NCBI GenBank assembly: GCA_900546825.1
Contig: UREE01000003.1
Span: 13,664 to 77,663, forward strand
Origin: an uncultured Collinsella sp.
GTDB taxonomy: Bacteria; Actinomycetota; Coriobacteriia; Coriobacteriales; Coriobacteriaceae
Direction: 5' to 3'
DNA: 64,000 nt
The notes under the pieces are model-generated. The model was not told where the DNA came from. It saw only the letters and a list, made by a program, of their open reading frames with translations, and made no database searches. The translations under genes and the position numbers were made by a program. Positions within the stretch are counted from its first letter, which is position 1; every line of letters begins with the position of its first letter. Of the stretch, positions 1-7,993 are shown one piece after another.

Positions 1-2
1 GG

Positions 3-635
3 TGCGATCCCGTCACCGGCCTTTCGGCCAACTTCTGGCTGCGCGCCGAGGGCTGGTTCGCCATGGCGCTCATCGATACCTGGGAGCTCATGCCGCCCTC
101 GATGTCGGCCGAGAAGGACGAGATCCGCAAGATGTTCCACGACCTGATCGACGCCATGCTGCCGTATCAGGACGAGAAGACCGGTATGTGGCACCAGGTC
201 ATCAACCTGCCCAATATCGCCCCCAACTATCTGGAGGAGTCGGGCAGCGCCATCTTTGCCAACGCCATCATGAAGGGCGTGCGCCTGGGCGTGCTGGGCG
301 AGCGCTACTACCAGTACGGCCGCCGTGCGTTTGACGGCATCTGCGACACGTGCCTGTCCGAGCGCGACGGACAGCTGGCGCTCGACAACATCTGCCTGGT
401 GGCGGGTCTTGGCAACACCGCGCACCGCGAGGGCACGTTTGGCTACTACATGAGCGAGCCCGTCGTCAAAAACGACGCGAAGGGCGTGGCGCCGCTGGTG
501 CTCGCCTATATCGAGACTATGCATCATGACAAGTTGGCCGGTAAGCGCGATCCGCTCGCCCCTTCGGGCATGTGCTCCATCGATGACCCGTTTGGCGGCT
601 ACACGCCGGGCATCAATGCGTGCAAGGAGGTCTAG
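3..635 (+). CDS. GH105-family unsaturated uronyl hydrolase, 3' part
   Basis: Truncated by the window edge: the reading frame is open from base 3, and 210 residues remain. GH105 (YteR/YesR) enzymes hydrolyse the unsaturated uronic acid from the non-reducing end of oligosaccharides made by polysaccharide lyases. What is seen: an RAEGW segment near the start of the fragment, then SGSAIFANAIMKGVRLG and a C-terminal block with GLGNTAHREGTFGYYMSEP followed by NDAKGVAPLVLAY. That order and wording fit the C-terminal half of GH105 rather than GH88. The stop is followed 2 nt later by the next ATG, so the two genes are translationally coupled. Nearby DHU/KDG pathway genes support release of an unsaturated uronate. 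Exact substrate (pectin or glycosaminoglycan fragments) cannot be told. Confidence 0.8.
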   Translation, partial: CDPVTGLSANFWLRAEGWFAMALIDTWELMPPSMSAEKDEIRKMFHDLIDAMLPYQDEKTGMWHQVINLPNIAPNYLEESGSAIFANAIMKGVRLGVLGERYYQYGRRAFDGICDTCLSERDGQLALDNICLVAGLGNTAHREGTFGYYMSEPVVKNDAKGVAPLVLAYIETMHHDKLAGKRDPLAPSGMCSIDDPFGGYTPGINACKEV

Positions 636-637
636 GC

Positions 638-1555
638 ATGGCGCAGTCGAAAGGCGCGCTGAGCGTCGGTGTGCGCCTGCACGACCTGCCCGAGGGTACG
701 GTCGAGGAGCGCATTCGCATGGCAGGCAAACTGGGTTTCTCGTGCGTTCAGCTGCCGAGCAAAGTACTCTACAAGTCCTTTGGCATTAAGCGTTCCGGCC
801 TTACGCACGAACTCGCCGACCATCTGCGCGAGGTGCTCGACACCAACGGCGTGCAGGTGGCGGTGCTCGGCTGCTATAAAAACCTGGCAACGCCCGATCA
901 GAATCAACTGGTGGATACCTATGCCGAGTACGAGGCGTGCCTGAGGTTCGCGCGCTGGCTTGGGGGCTGTCCGGTGGGGACCGAGACGGGGCGCCCTAAC
1001 GCGCGGAACAAGATGGCCGATGACCGTTTTTCGGCCGCTGCGCTCGATACGTTTTGCAAAGGACTCGCACGCGTGTGCTCGATGGCCGAAAAGGAGGGCG
1101 GCGAGCTTCTGATCGAGCCCGGTTGGAACGAGATCGTCAATACGCCCGAGCGCTGCCGCGAGGTTCTGGAGCGCGTTTCAAGCACCGCACTCGGCGTGAT
1201 CTACGATCCGGTGTCGCTGCTGCACCCCGCGATCGTCGGTGAGGCTTCCGAGCAGGTGTCGCGCATGTTGCACCTGTGCGGCAGCAAGATTCGCGTGCTG
1301 CATGCCAAGGACTACGAGATCGTAGACAACGAGGACGAAGCCGGCTGGTGCGACGGTACGGGTTCTCGCCTGGTGTGCTACGGCGTGGGCGAGACGGGCC
1401 GCTATGACTTTGAGCCCGTGGTGGCCTGGGCGGCTGCCGCCTGTTCGGGGATTCCTTGCGTGGTCGAGAACAGCGTGCCGGCGACGGCGGCTAGCTGCCT
1501 GGCGACACTCGAGCGCATGTCCGCTCGCTGCGGGGCTCCGCATCGCGAGATATAG
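638..1555 (+). CDS. Sugar phosphate isomerase/epimerase-like TIM barrel protein
   Basis: 305 residues, AP-endonuclease-2/xylose-isomerase-like TIM barrel. A candidate metal-binding set is visible: LLIEPGWNE (Glu), YDPVSLLHP (Asp), LHAKDYE (His) and a late CVVENS (Glu). The ATG at 638 is chosen because AAGGAGG lies at 624-630 inside the end of the GH105 gene; the GTG at 620 lies before that site. Tight coupling to the hydrolase suggests it acts on the released sugar or on an intermediate. The family covers hydroxypyruvate isomerases, myo-inosose dehydratases, tagatose epimerases and the large subunit of C-glycoside deglycosidases, so the reaction is not assigned. Confidence 0.8.
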   Translation: MAQSKGALSVGVRLHDLPEGTVEERIRMAGKLGFSCVQLPSKVLYKSFGIKRSGLTHELADHLREVLDTNGVQVAVLGCYKNLATPDQNQLVDTYAEYEACLRFARWLGGCPVGTETGRPNARNKMADDRFSAAALDTFCKGLARVCSMAEKEGGELLIEPGWNEIVNTPERCREVLERVSSTALGVIYDPVSLLHPAIVGEASEQVSRMLHLCGSKIRVLHAKDYEIVDNEDEAGWCDGTGSRLVCYGVGETGRYDFEPVVAWAAAACSGIPCVVENSVPATAASCLATLERMSARCGAPHREI

Positions 1556-1657
1556 CATTGGCTTTTGCCGTGGCGGCATATTGAGTTTGCTTGACTGGGG
1601 GCGGCGGTGAAGTTTTTTATCGTCGCCTCATTGGATTACATCAAAAAGGGGAGTTGC

Positions 1658-2875
1658 GTGGCTATCCACATTGTTGAAGAGGCGAATCGTTGCCTAGGTT
1701 GCAAAAAGGCGTTCTGCCAGCTTAAGGGCTGCCCGGTGCAGACGCCTATTCCGCAGGTCATTGACTTGTTCAAGCAGCGTCGTCTGGAAGAGGCAGGTGA
1801 GCTGCTGTTCCAGAACAACCCCATGAGTGCGGTCTGCTCCATGATCTGCAACCATTCGGGTCAGTGCGAGGGCGCGTGCATCCAGGGCCGCAAGGGTGCG
1901 CCGGTGCACTTCTCGAGCATCGAGAACTATATCTCGACTGCGTATTTGGATCGTAGGGAGTGGAAGCCTGCGCCGTCGTGCGGCAAGCAGGTTGCCGTGG
2001 TCGGTTCCGGTCCTGCCGGCATTACCGTGGCCATTAAGATGGCCCAGCTGGGCTGTGCCGTCACGGTGTTTGAACAGCGCCCCGAGATCGGCGGCGTGCT
2101 GGAGTACGGCATCCCCGAGTTTCGCCTGCCCCGTGCTCTCGTGCAAAAGTACCGTCACGTGATGTGCTCGCTTGGCGTGCGCGTCCGTCCCTCGACCACC
2201 ATCGGTGGTGCGCTGCATATCGACGACCTGCTGCGCGACGGCTACGATGCGGTCTTTGTCGGTACCGGTACCTGGCGCGCTCGCAAGCTGGGTATTCCCG
2301 GCGAGTCGCGTGGCAACGTACTGTTTGGTATCGATTACCTGGTCGATCCCACGAGCGTGGCGATCGGTCAGAACGTGGCGGTTATCGGCGCCGGCAACGT
2401 GGCCATGGATGTTGCCCGCACGGCTCTGCGCTCGGGCGCTCGCAAGGTTACCGTGTATGCCCGATCGCGCCATATCTCGGCCATCGATGACGAGGTGGAG
2501 CTGACCGAGCTTTACGGTGCCGAGATCGTGCGCGGCAAGGCGATCTGCGCCATCGACGATAACGGTCCGGTTTTCGAGACGGCTATCTTTGACGAGGGCG
2601 ACAACGTGGTGGGCTACGAGGAAGAACTTGACCATGTGCCCGCCGACACGGTTGTGATTGCGGCCTCGCAGGTGCCCAAGGACAAACTGGTGCTTACGAC
2701 GGGCGGTCTGGAGACCGACCATCGCGGTCTTCTTTCGGTCGATGAGTGCGGCATGACCACCGTGCCTGGCGTCTTTGCCGCCGGCGACGTGGTCAACGGC
2801 CCGCTCACCGTGGTCCATGCCGTAGCCGGCGCCAAGCTCGCCGTCGAAGGCATGACCAGCTATCTGGGCCTCTAA
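1658..2875 (+). CDS. GltA-like NAD(P)-dependent Fe-S flavoprotein (glutamate synthase small-subunit family)
   Basis: 405 residues. The N-terminus carries two cysteine clusters (RCLGCKKAFCQLKGCPV and CSMICNHSGQCEGACI) typical of the two [4Fe-4S] clusters of GltD/NfnB/GltA proteins. An FAD Rossmann motif follows (VVGSGPAGITVA) and then an NAD(P) motif (VIGAGNVAMDVA). A late GVFAAGDVVNGPLTVVHAV closes the FAD site. The GTG at 1658 is chosen because AAAAAGGGGAG sits just upstream and the protein then begins like other family members; an upstream GTG at 1607 has no such site. No large glutamate synthase subunit is nearby. It may pass electrons from NADPH to a partner, perhaps the ene-reductase-like protein downstream; that is inference. 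Confidence 0.85.
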   Translation: MAIHIVEEANRCLGCKKAFCQLKGCPVQTPIPQVIDLFKQRRLEEAGELLFQNNPMSAVCSMICNHSGQCEGACIQGRKGAPVHFSSIENYISTAYLDRREWKPAPSCGKQVAVVGSGPAGITVAIKMAQLGCAVTVFEQRPEIGGVLEYGIPEFRLPRALVQKYRHVMCSLGVRVRPSTTIGGALHIDDLLRDGYDAVFVGTGTWRARKLGIPGESRGNVLFGIDYLVDPTSVAIGQNVAVIGAGNVAMDVARTALRSGARKVTVYARSRHISAIDDEVELTELYGAEIVRGKAICAIDDNGPVFETAIFDEGDNVVGYEEELDHVPADTVVIAASQVPKDKLVLTTGGLETDHRGLLSVDECGMTTVPGVFAAGDVVNGPLTVVHAVAGAKLAVEGMTSYLGL

Positions 2876-2889
2876 CCCACCCCGCCCAT

Positions 2890-2958
2890 CAGTTGCGGTG
2901 GAATACGGACTGTTTTGGCTGTCAAAGGCCTTATCTACTCCGTATTCCACCGCAACTT
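2890..2958. repeat. Palindromic repeat, family A, copy 1
   Basis: Perfect 19-bp inverted repeat (arms 2891-2909 and 2939-2957) built on TTGCGGTGGAATACGGA, followed by a T-run on the + strand. It can act as the terminator of the gene ending at 2875. A second full copy lies at 7994-8062 and a half copy at 7199-7217. Confidence 0.8.
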
Positions 2959-3006
2959 TTTGTGGGCTGAGTAAAAGCCGGGGGAGCGTGTACGGTCGGG
3001 TACAGC

Positions 3007-3041
3007 GCAGTTGCTGATACGATAAGTACGTTAGCAACTGC
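3007..3041. promoter_or_regulatory. Inverted repeat upstream of the ene-reductase-like gene
   Basis: Nine-base arms GCAGTTGCT and AGCAACTGC flank a 17-nt centre, ending 31 bp before the next ATG. It could be an operator or a leader hairpin. No regulator is assigned. Confidence 0.4.
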
Positions 3042-3072
3042 CGCCGAGCGGCTCAAACGAAAGGAACCCTGT

Positions 3073-5022
3073 ATGGAGTCTTCCGCCTACCCGATGCTCT
3101 TTAGCCCGATCAAGGTCGGTACGACCGAGGTCAAGAACCGCGTCTTTATGCCGCCGGTGTCCACGAACCTGGCCGATCATGGCTATGTGACCGACGACTT
3201 GGTCGATCATTACCGTGCCCGTGCCAAGGGCGGCGTGGGCCTCATCATCACCGAGGTCGTGACGGTCGAGCCCACCTATACCTATCTACCGGGTGACATG
3301 TGCTGCTACGACGACACGTTTATCCCTGGCTGGGAAAAGCTCGCCGCGGCCGTCCACGAGTATGGCTGCAAGATCATGCCGCAGCTCTTCCACCCCGCCT
3401 ACATGGCCTTTAACATTCCGGGCACGCCGCGCCTGATCGCTCCGTCCTTTGTGGGCCCGTCCTATGCCCGCGAGGCGCCGCGCCCCATCACGGTCGATGA
3501 GATCCACGAGCTCACGCATCAGTTTGGTGACGCTGCTGTGCGCATGCAGAAGGCCGGTGTCGACGGCGTCGAGGTCCATGCGGCACACGCCCACGGCATG
3601 CTCGGCGGCTTTTTGACCCCGCTCTATAACAAGCGCACCGACGAGTACGGTGGCTCGCTCGACGCCCGCATGCGCTTCCTGCTCGAGGTCATCGCCGAGA
3701 TTCGCGAGCGCTGCGGCAAGGACTTTATCATCGACGTCCGTATCTCGGGCGACGAGTACACCGATGGCGGCCTGACCCTCAACGACATGATCTATGTCTC
3801 GCGTCGCTTGGAGAAGGCCGGCGTCGACATGATCCACGTGTCGGGCGGCACTACCATCAAGCGCGGCTCCGCCATTCCCGCCGCCGGCACGCAGCAGGCC
3901 TCGCACGCCGCCTGCTCGCGCGAGATCAAAAAGCACGTCAACATTCCCGTTGCCACGGTCGGCCGCATTAACGAGGCATGGATTGCCGAGGAACTGATCG
4001 AGGACGGCGCCGCCGACATCTGCATGATGGGCCGTGCCAATCTGTGCGATGCCGAGTTCTGCAACAAGGCGGCTGCCGGCAACGCCGACGAGATCCGTCC
4101 CTGCATCGGCTGCCTGCGCTGCCTGAACGGCATCATGTTTGGCAAGCGCATCTCCTGCACCGTCAACCCGGACGTGGAGCGCGACGAGGCCGGCTATGAG
4201 CCTGCCGCCGAGGCCAAGAATGTGCTCGTTGTGGGCGCCGGTCCTGCGGGCATGGAGGCAGCCTACATTGCCGCCAAGCGCGGCCACAACGTGGTGCTCG
4301 TGGATAAGCAGGACGAGCCGGGCGGCGAGATGCGCATCGCGGCCGTTCCGCCGGCAAAGCAGGAGCTCACGCGCGTGATCAAGTATCAGTACCGTCGCCT
4401 GGCCGAGGCCGGCGTCACATGCGTCTTTGGTACCGAGCTGACCGCCGAGGACATCCAGCGCGACTACGCGGGTTACGAGGTTGTCCTGGCCTATGGCGCC
4501 GAACCCATCGCCCCGGCCTTTATGCAGGGCTTTAAGCAGGTCATGACGGCTGATGACCTGCTGGGCGGCAAGGCTTTCCCGGGCAAGAAGATTGTCATTG
4601 TGGGCGGCGGCACCGTTGGCTGCGAGACGGCCGATTACCTGGCCCCGTTGGTCAACGATCTGTCGCCGGCAAACCGCGACGTCACCGTTATCGAGATGAC
4701 CAAGACGCTCGCCGCCAACGAGGGCGGCGCCGGTCGCGCGGTCCTCATCACGCGTATGCTTTCCAAGGGCGTTCACGTGCTGACCGAGGCCAAGGTGACC
4801 GAGATTACCGAGGACACCATCAGTTACGAAAAGGACGGCGAGGTCCACACCATCGCCGACGCCGACACGCTGGTGCTTGCCATGGGTTACCGCCCCAACA
4901 CCAAGCTGGCCGATGACCTTGCCGTTGCCGGCGTTGCCACCCACGTGCTGGGCGATGCCCAGAAGTGCGGCAACATCCGCGACGCCATCGGCGACGGCTA
5001 CAAGGTCGCCTGCGAGCTGTAG
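3073..5022 (+). CDS. NADH:flavin oxidoreductase / 2,4-dienoyl-CoA reductase-like Fe-S flavoenzyme
   Basis: 649 residues with the full architecture of the multi-cofactor Old Yellow Enzyme group (2,4-dienoyl-CoA reductase, BaiCD/BaiH, trimethylamine dehydrogenase). An FMN TIM barrel spans about residues 1-370, with VEVHAAHAHGML and a YNKRTDEYGGS block. A cysteine cluster begins CIGCLRC (C344, C347, C350) with C362 after it, for a [4Fe-4S] centre. FAD (VLVVGAGPAGMEAA) and NAD (IVIVGGGTVGCETAD) Rossmann folds follow. The start is the ATG at 3073 with GAAAGGA upstream. Family members reduce activated C=C bonds, often of dietary or host compounds. The substrate is unknown; the setting beside uronide-processing genes suggests a plant or glycan-linked compound (inference). 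Confidence 0.85.
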   Translation: MESSAYPMLFSPIKVGTTEVKNRVFMPPVSTNLADHGYVTDDLVDHYRARAKGGVGLIITEVVTVEPTYTYLPGDMCCYDDTFIPGWEKLAAAVHEYGCKIMPQLFHPAYMAFNIPGTPRLIAPSFVGPSYAREAPRPITVDEIHELTHQFGDAAVRMQKAGVDGVEVHAAHAHGMLGGFLTPLYNKRTDEYGGSLDARMRFLLEVIAEIRERCGKDFIIDVRISGDEYTDGGLTLNDMIYVSRRLEKAGVDMIHVSGGTTIKRGSAIPAAGTQQASHAACSREIKKHVNIPVATVGRINEAWIAEELIEDGAADICMMGRANLCDAEFCNKAAAGNADEIRPCIGCLRCLNGIMFGKRISCTVNPDVERDEAGYEPAAEAKNVLVVGAGPAGMEAAYIAAKRGHNVVLVDKQDEPGGEMRIAAVPPAKQELTRVIKYQYRRLAEAGVTCVFGTELTAEDIQRDYAGYEVVLAYGAEPIAPAFMQGFKQVMTADDLLGGKAFPGKKIVIVGGGTVGCETADYLAPLVNDLSPANRDVTVIEMTKTLAANEGGAGRAVLITRMLSKGVHVLTEAKVTEITEDTISYEKDGEVHTIADADTLVLAMGYRPNTKLADDLAVAGVATHVLGDAQKCGNIRDAIGDGYKVACEL

Positions 5023-5079
5023 GCTCTTGGCAAATAGGGGAGCGGCCGCCTTGCGGTGACTCAAGCGATAGCCAATCTA

Positions 5080-5118
5080 AAAAGGCGCCGCGACACATGG
5101 ATCGTCGCGGCGCCTTTT
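5080..5118. terminator. Bidirectional rho-independent terminator
   Basis: Perfect 15-bp stem (AAAAGGCGCCGCGAC and its complement) with a 9-nt loop, A-run on the left and T-run on the right. It lies between two convergent genes and can serve both. Confidence 0.85.
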
Positions 5119-5160
5119 GTCTGGCGGTTTGTTGGGGGTCGGTGCGCCCCGTGGGCCTTA

Positions 5161-5802
5161 TTACAGGCCCAAGATCTCCTTGACCTTGGCGATGATGGCC
5201 TCGTCGGTGGCGTTGGCAAAGAAGTACTCCTGGAAGTGCTCACCAGCGAGGGCGCCCTTCACCAGATCCTGATCGATCTCGCCCAGGACGTCGACGAGCG
5301 GACGCATGGTCACAGCGCGCACGCCGTCGAGGATCTTCTTGTTGCGCTGCTCGGGCTCAACGCGCTCGGCGGGGTAGCCGTTGCCCGAGCCAAAGCCAAA
5401 GAGCTTCTCGAAGGTGTACTCGAGGTTGAGCTCCTGGCCCCAGCCGTTCTTGAGGGCGAAGGGCATGGCGACGGCATTGCCATCGTTGACCTGGGCAAAG
5501 GTGTAGGCATCCAGCGGGTCGGCAACATGGCCGCACAGCACGCCGGGGAAGGAGTTGCAGGCGAGCATGGCGCCCTCGCCGGTGCCGCAACCGGTCACGA
5601 CGTAGTCGGCAGCGCCGGAGTTGAGCAGCACGGCGGCAAGAATGCCGTTCTGCACGTAGGTGAGGGGCTTGGAGTCGGCATCGGCATACATGCCATAGTT
5701 AAAGACGGTGTGCCCCATGGGCTCGACAACCTTCTTAAGGGCAGCCTCGATCATAGGGTTCTTGGAGTTCTGAGAATTCTCGTTGATTAGAGCGATCTTC
5801 AT
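5161..5802 (-). CDS. RpiB/LacA/LacB-family sugar isomerase, probable DHU (KduI-type) isomerase
   Basis: 213 residues. It has the RpiB-type catalytic motif VTGCGTGEGAML (Cys72) but is longer than ordinary RpiB (about 150 residues), with a C-terminal extension from about residue 140. The ATG at 5802 is chosen because GAAAGGT precedes it and MKIALINENSQ is a natural family start; the frame extends to 5868 without a site. In streptococcal glycosaminoglycan clusters an RpiB-family protein (DhuI) isomerises the unsaturated-uronate product DHU. The neighbours here (SDR dehydrogenase, KDG kinase, KDPG aldolase) are the same set, so that role is more likely than ribose-5-phosphate isomerase. Assigned by context. 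Confidence 0.8.
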   Translation of the reverse strand: MKIALINENSQNSKNPMIEAALKKVVEPMGHTVFNYGMYADADSKPLTYVQNGILAAVLLNSGAADYVVTGCGTGEGAMLACNSFPGVLCGHVADPLDAYTFAQVNDGNAVAMPFALKNGWGQELNLEYTFEKLFGFGSGNGYPAERVEPEQRNKKILDGVRAVTMRPLVDVLGEIDQDLVKGALAGEHFQEYFFANATDEAIIAKVKEILGL

Positions 5803-5904
5803 TTGAGTTAACCTTTCAACTAAATCTTCCAGTTTTTTGTTTCTGTGCGCGGGCGGCGGCAAAGCCAACCCGCGATGAGCTATGCGGGCGGTCGGCAGTT
5901 AAGT

Positions 5905-5973
5905 CTGTCGCGAGTTCCGCACAAACCGGAAAGCACTTAATGTGCTTTCCGTGCGAGCAGGACTGTTTGAGCA
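5905..5973. repeat. Covarying hairpin repeat, family D, copy 1
   Basis: Conserved flank CGAGTTCCGCAC, then a 9-bp stem GGAAAGCAC / GTGCTTTCC around a TTAAT loop (5928-5950), then GCAGGACTGTTTGA. Copies at 43940-44015 (opposite strand) and 63955-64000 keep flank and loop but change both stem arms together. Confidence 0.8.
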
Positions 5974-6008
5974 GCAGACCTTATCGTCCACCGCCTCGCC
6001 CGAATGCC

Positions 6009-6818
6009 CTATTGCGGCTGTTTGCCGATGTAGGCGAGGATGCCGCCGTCCACGTACAGAATGTGCCCGTTGACGAAGTTCGATGCGTCGGAAGCCAGGA
6101 ACACGGCGGGGCCCTTCAGGTCCTCGGGCGTGCCCCAACGGGCGGCCGGCGTCTTGGCAATGATGAACTGGTCAAACGGGTGGCGGCTGCCGTCGGGCTG
6201 CGTCTCGCGCAGCGGTGCGGTCTGCGGCGTGGCGATGTAGCCGGGCCCAATGCCGTTGCACTGGATATTGGCCTCGCCAAACTCGGAGCAGATGTTCTTG
6301 GTGAGCATCTTGAGTCCGCCCTTGGCGGCGGCATAGCCGGCGATGGTCTCGCGGCCCAGCTCGCTCATCATGGAGCAGATATTGATGATCTTGCCGTGAC
6401 CCTTGGCGATCATGCCCGGCAGGCAGGCCTTGGACACGATGAACGGGGCATTGAGGTCGATGTCGACGACGCGACGGAAGTCCTCGGCGCTCATGTCGAG
6501 CATCGGGGTGCGCTGGATGACGCCGGCGTTGTTGACCAGAATGTCGGGCGTGGTGCCAAAATCGGCCTCGATCTTGGCGATGAGCTCGGCGACGACGGCC
6601 TCGTCGGTGACGTCGGCAACATAGCCGTGAGCATCAAAGCCCAGCTCGCGGTAGTGCTTCTCGGCCTCGGCGACCTTGTCGGCGTGACGGGCGTTAAAGG
6701 CGATCCTGGCGCCGGCTTCGCCGAGTGCCTCGGCCATGGCCATGCCGATGCCATAGGTGGCGCCGGTCACGAGCGCGACCTTGCCGTCCAGGCGGAAGCT
6801 GTCCATAAGATCAGACAT
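6009..6818 (-). CDS. KduD/DhuD-like short-chain dehydrogenase
   Basis: 269 residues, classical SDR. Cofactor motif TGATYGIG is at residues 18-25, with NNAG (LVNNAGVIQR), a catalytic Ser in ICSMMSELG, and YAAAKGG for the Tyr/Lys pair. The N-terminus (FRLDGKVALVTGA) resembles 2-keto-3-deoxy-D-gluconate dehydrogenase KduD. In the uronate route this enzyme reduces 2,5-diketo-3-deoxygluconate (or the DhuI product) to KDG with NAD(P)H. The ATG at 6818 is chosen for its GGAAGG site. It lies 200 bp upstream of the RpiB-like isomerase on the same strand, with a family D repeat between them. Confidence 0.85.
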   Translation of the reverse strand: MSDLMDSFRLDGKVALVTGATYGIGMAMAEALGEAGARIAFNARHADKVAEAEKHYRELGFDAHGYVADVTDEAVVAELIAKIEADFGTTPDILVNNAGVIQRTPMLDMSAEDFRRVVDIDLNAPFIVSKACLPGMIAKGHGKIINICSMMSELGRETIAGYAAAKGGLKMLTKNICSEFGEANIQCNGIGPGYIATPQTAPLRETQPDGSRHPFDQFIIAKTPAARWGTPEDLKGPAVFLASDASNFVNGHILYVDGGILAYIGKQPQ

Positions 6819-6923
6819 AGCAATCCTTCCAAAAGAAACGTTCATCTATATAAGTCTTACTTTTCGTACAAGCTCAGTATATGTGAAGTAGGGTAATAAA
6901 CCCTCCCATTCTCCGAAAAATAG

Positions 6924-6935
6924 GTGAACGTTCAC
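6924..6935. promoter_or_regulatory. Perfect 12-bp palindrome, candidate operator
   Basis: GTGAACGTTCAC is a perfect dyad, about 105 bp upstream of the SDR start. Two half-site-like words, GGTAAAC and GGTGAAC, follow at 6944-6956. Candidate site for the divergently encoded GntR protein; the link is inference. Confidence 0.5.
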
Positions 6936-7053
6936 TTTTAAAAGGTAAACGGTGAACTCGCCCTGCTGTGCGGACGGCACGATTGTCCTGATCGAGGAGG
7001 GCAAGCTCGAGAGACAAGTGGGCACGGGCTGCCCGTTGGCCCCGCGCGTAGTG

Positions 7054-7152
7054 CTACTTTTCAAACGCGGCGCGCGCAAAGTGCCGGGTGAACAACTTAC
7101 TGGCGATGCCGGCGACGTTGCCTAAGATCAGCGCCGAGATAGCGGTGGTCAC
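7054..7152 (-). pseudogene. Possible 3' remnant of a membrane-protein gene
   Basis: A 32-residue open stretch from a GTG, preceded closely by an in-frame stop. It reads as a hydrophobic segment (ISALILGNVAGIASKLF) and a basic tail RHFARAAFEK. It resembles the C-terminus of a transporter and has no ribosome-binding site. The opposite strand also has an unsupported open frame here, so the call is weak. Confidence 0.25.
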
Positions 7153-7198
7153 GTCTGGTCACGTCAAAGCCATCTAAGTTGTGCATGGGTGCCAGCGG

Positions 7199-7217
7199 CC
7201 CTTATTTCACCGCAACT
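7199..7217. repeat. Half copy of palindromic repeat family A
   Basis: TTATTTCACCGCAACT matches the right arm of the copy at 7994-8062. No matching left arm is present. Confidence 0.5.
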
Positions 7218-7287
7218 GAGGGTATGGGGGATGCGATAGTATTACGTGGTGAAATTCGACAAACCGTGAGCTTCATCCGAGGGCTTT

Positions 7288-7980
7288 ATGGAACAACATC
7301 AGCTTTATCAGAGCCTGCAAGATCAGGCATACAACGCATTGCGCTCCAAGATCATCTATGCCGAGCTCAAACCCGGCACACGTCTTTCGGCGATTGGTCT
7401 GGAAAAGGAGACGGGAATCGGGCGCACGCCCATTCGCGAGTCCTTTGTGCGTCTGCGTGAGCAGGAGCTAGTGGAAACGCGTCCCAAAAGCGGCACCTAT
7501 GTCTCAAAAATCAGCATGGAGCGCGCTGAGAACGCCTGTTTCTTGCGCGAGAAACTCGAGAGAAGTGTGCTCATTAAATGCTGCTCTGCCGCCACGCCCG
7601 AGCAAAAGTATCGGCTCGAGCAGATTCTTGCCGAGTCCGAGTCGCTCGATCATCGTGAAACGCGTCGCTTTTTCGATCTGGACAACCTGTTCCATGAGAC
7701 ATGTTTTGAGATTGCCGGCCGCCACATGTTGTGGGATTGGATGAAGAGCGTCAACACGCATTTTGAGCGATACAACTGGTTGCGTATGGTGTCGCAGGAT
7801 CTGGATTGGGAGCCGATTCGTCGGCAGCATCGCCGGATTCTCGAGGCCATTAAAAAGGGCGATACCGACACGGCGAGCTACCTGGCGGAGACGCACCTGC
7901 ATCTGATGCCCGAGGAGCAGGGCCCGGTTATCGCCTTGCATCCCGACTATTTCGAGCTGTCCAAAGACTCGGCCATCTAA
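7288..7980 (+). CDS. GntR-family regulator, FadR/FCD subfamily
   Basis: 230 residues. The winged helix is at residues 1-75: LQDQAYNALRSKIIYAELKPG, then EKETGIGRTPIRESFVRL for the recognition helix, then ETRPKSGTYVS for the wing. An all-helical FCD ligand domain follows, with FDLDNLFHETCFEIAG and later His residues that suit the metal/ligand pocket (QHRRILEAI, ETHLHLM). FCD regulators often sense uronates and related acids (ExuR, UxuR, LldR). It sits between the SDR/isomerase unit and the aldolase/kinase unit, so it probably controls one or both in response to a uronate intermediate (inference). Confidence 0.85.
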   Translation: MEQHQLYQSLQDQAYNALRSKIIYAELKPGTRLSAIGLEKETGIGRTPIRESFVRLREQELVETRPKSGTYVSKISMERAENACFLREKLERSVLIKCCSAATPEQKYRLEQILAESESLDHRETRRFFDLDNLFHETCFEIAGRHMLWDWMKSVNTHFERYNWLRMVSQDLDWEPIRRQHRRILEAIKKGDTDTASYLAETHLHLMPEEQGPVIALHPDYFELSKDSAI

Positions 7981-7993
7981 CTCGTTCCCTACA

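Larger units (their letters stand above)
6819..7287. other. Divergent intergenic region between SDR and GntR genes
   Basis: 469 bp. The SDR side is AT-rich and has a -10-like TATACT on the minus strand near 6880, plus the palindrome at 6924-6935. From about 6960 to 7160 the DNA is GC-rich and looks like a decayed gene (see the separate entry). A half copy of repeat family A lies at 7199-7217. Confidence 0.6.

Noticed and set aside
1694..3037. 447-codon open frame on the minus strand
   Set aside because: It lies opposite the well-supported GltA-like gene and reads as His/Arg/Asp-rich sequence without any motif; a shadow of GC-rich coding DNA.
3286..5064. 592-codon open frame on the minus strand
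   Set aside because: Opposite the Fe-S flavoenzyme gene whose motifs are clear; no ribosome-binding site or domain.
5056..5790. Plus-strand frame of 244 codons
   Set aside because: Opposite the RpiB-family gene, runs through the terminator, no motifs.
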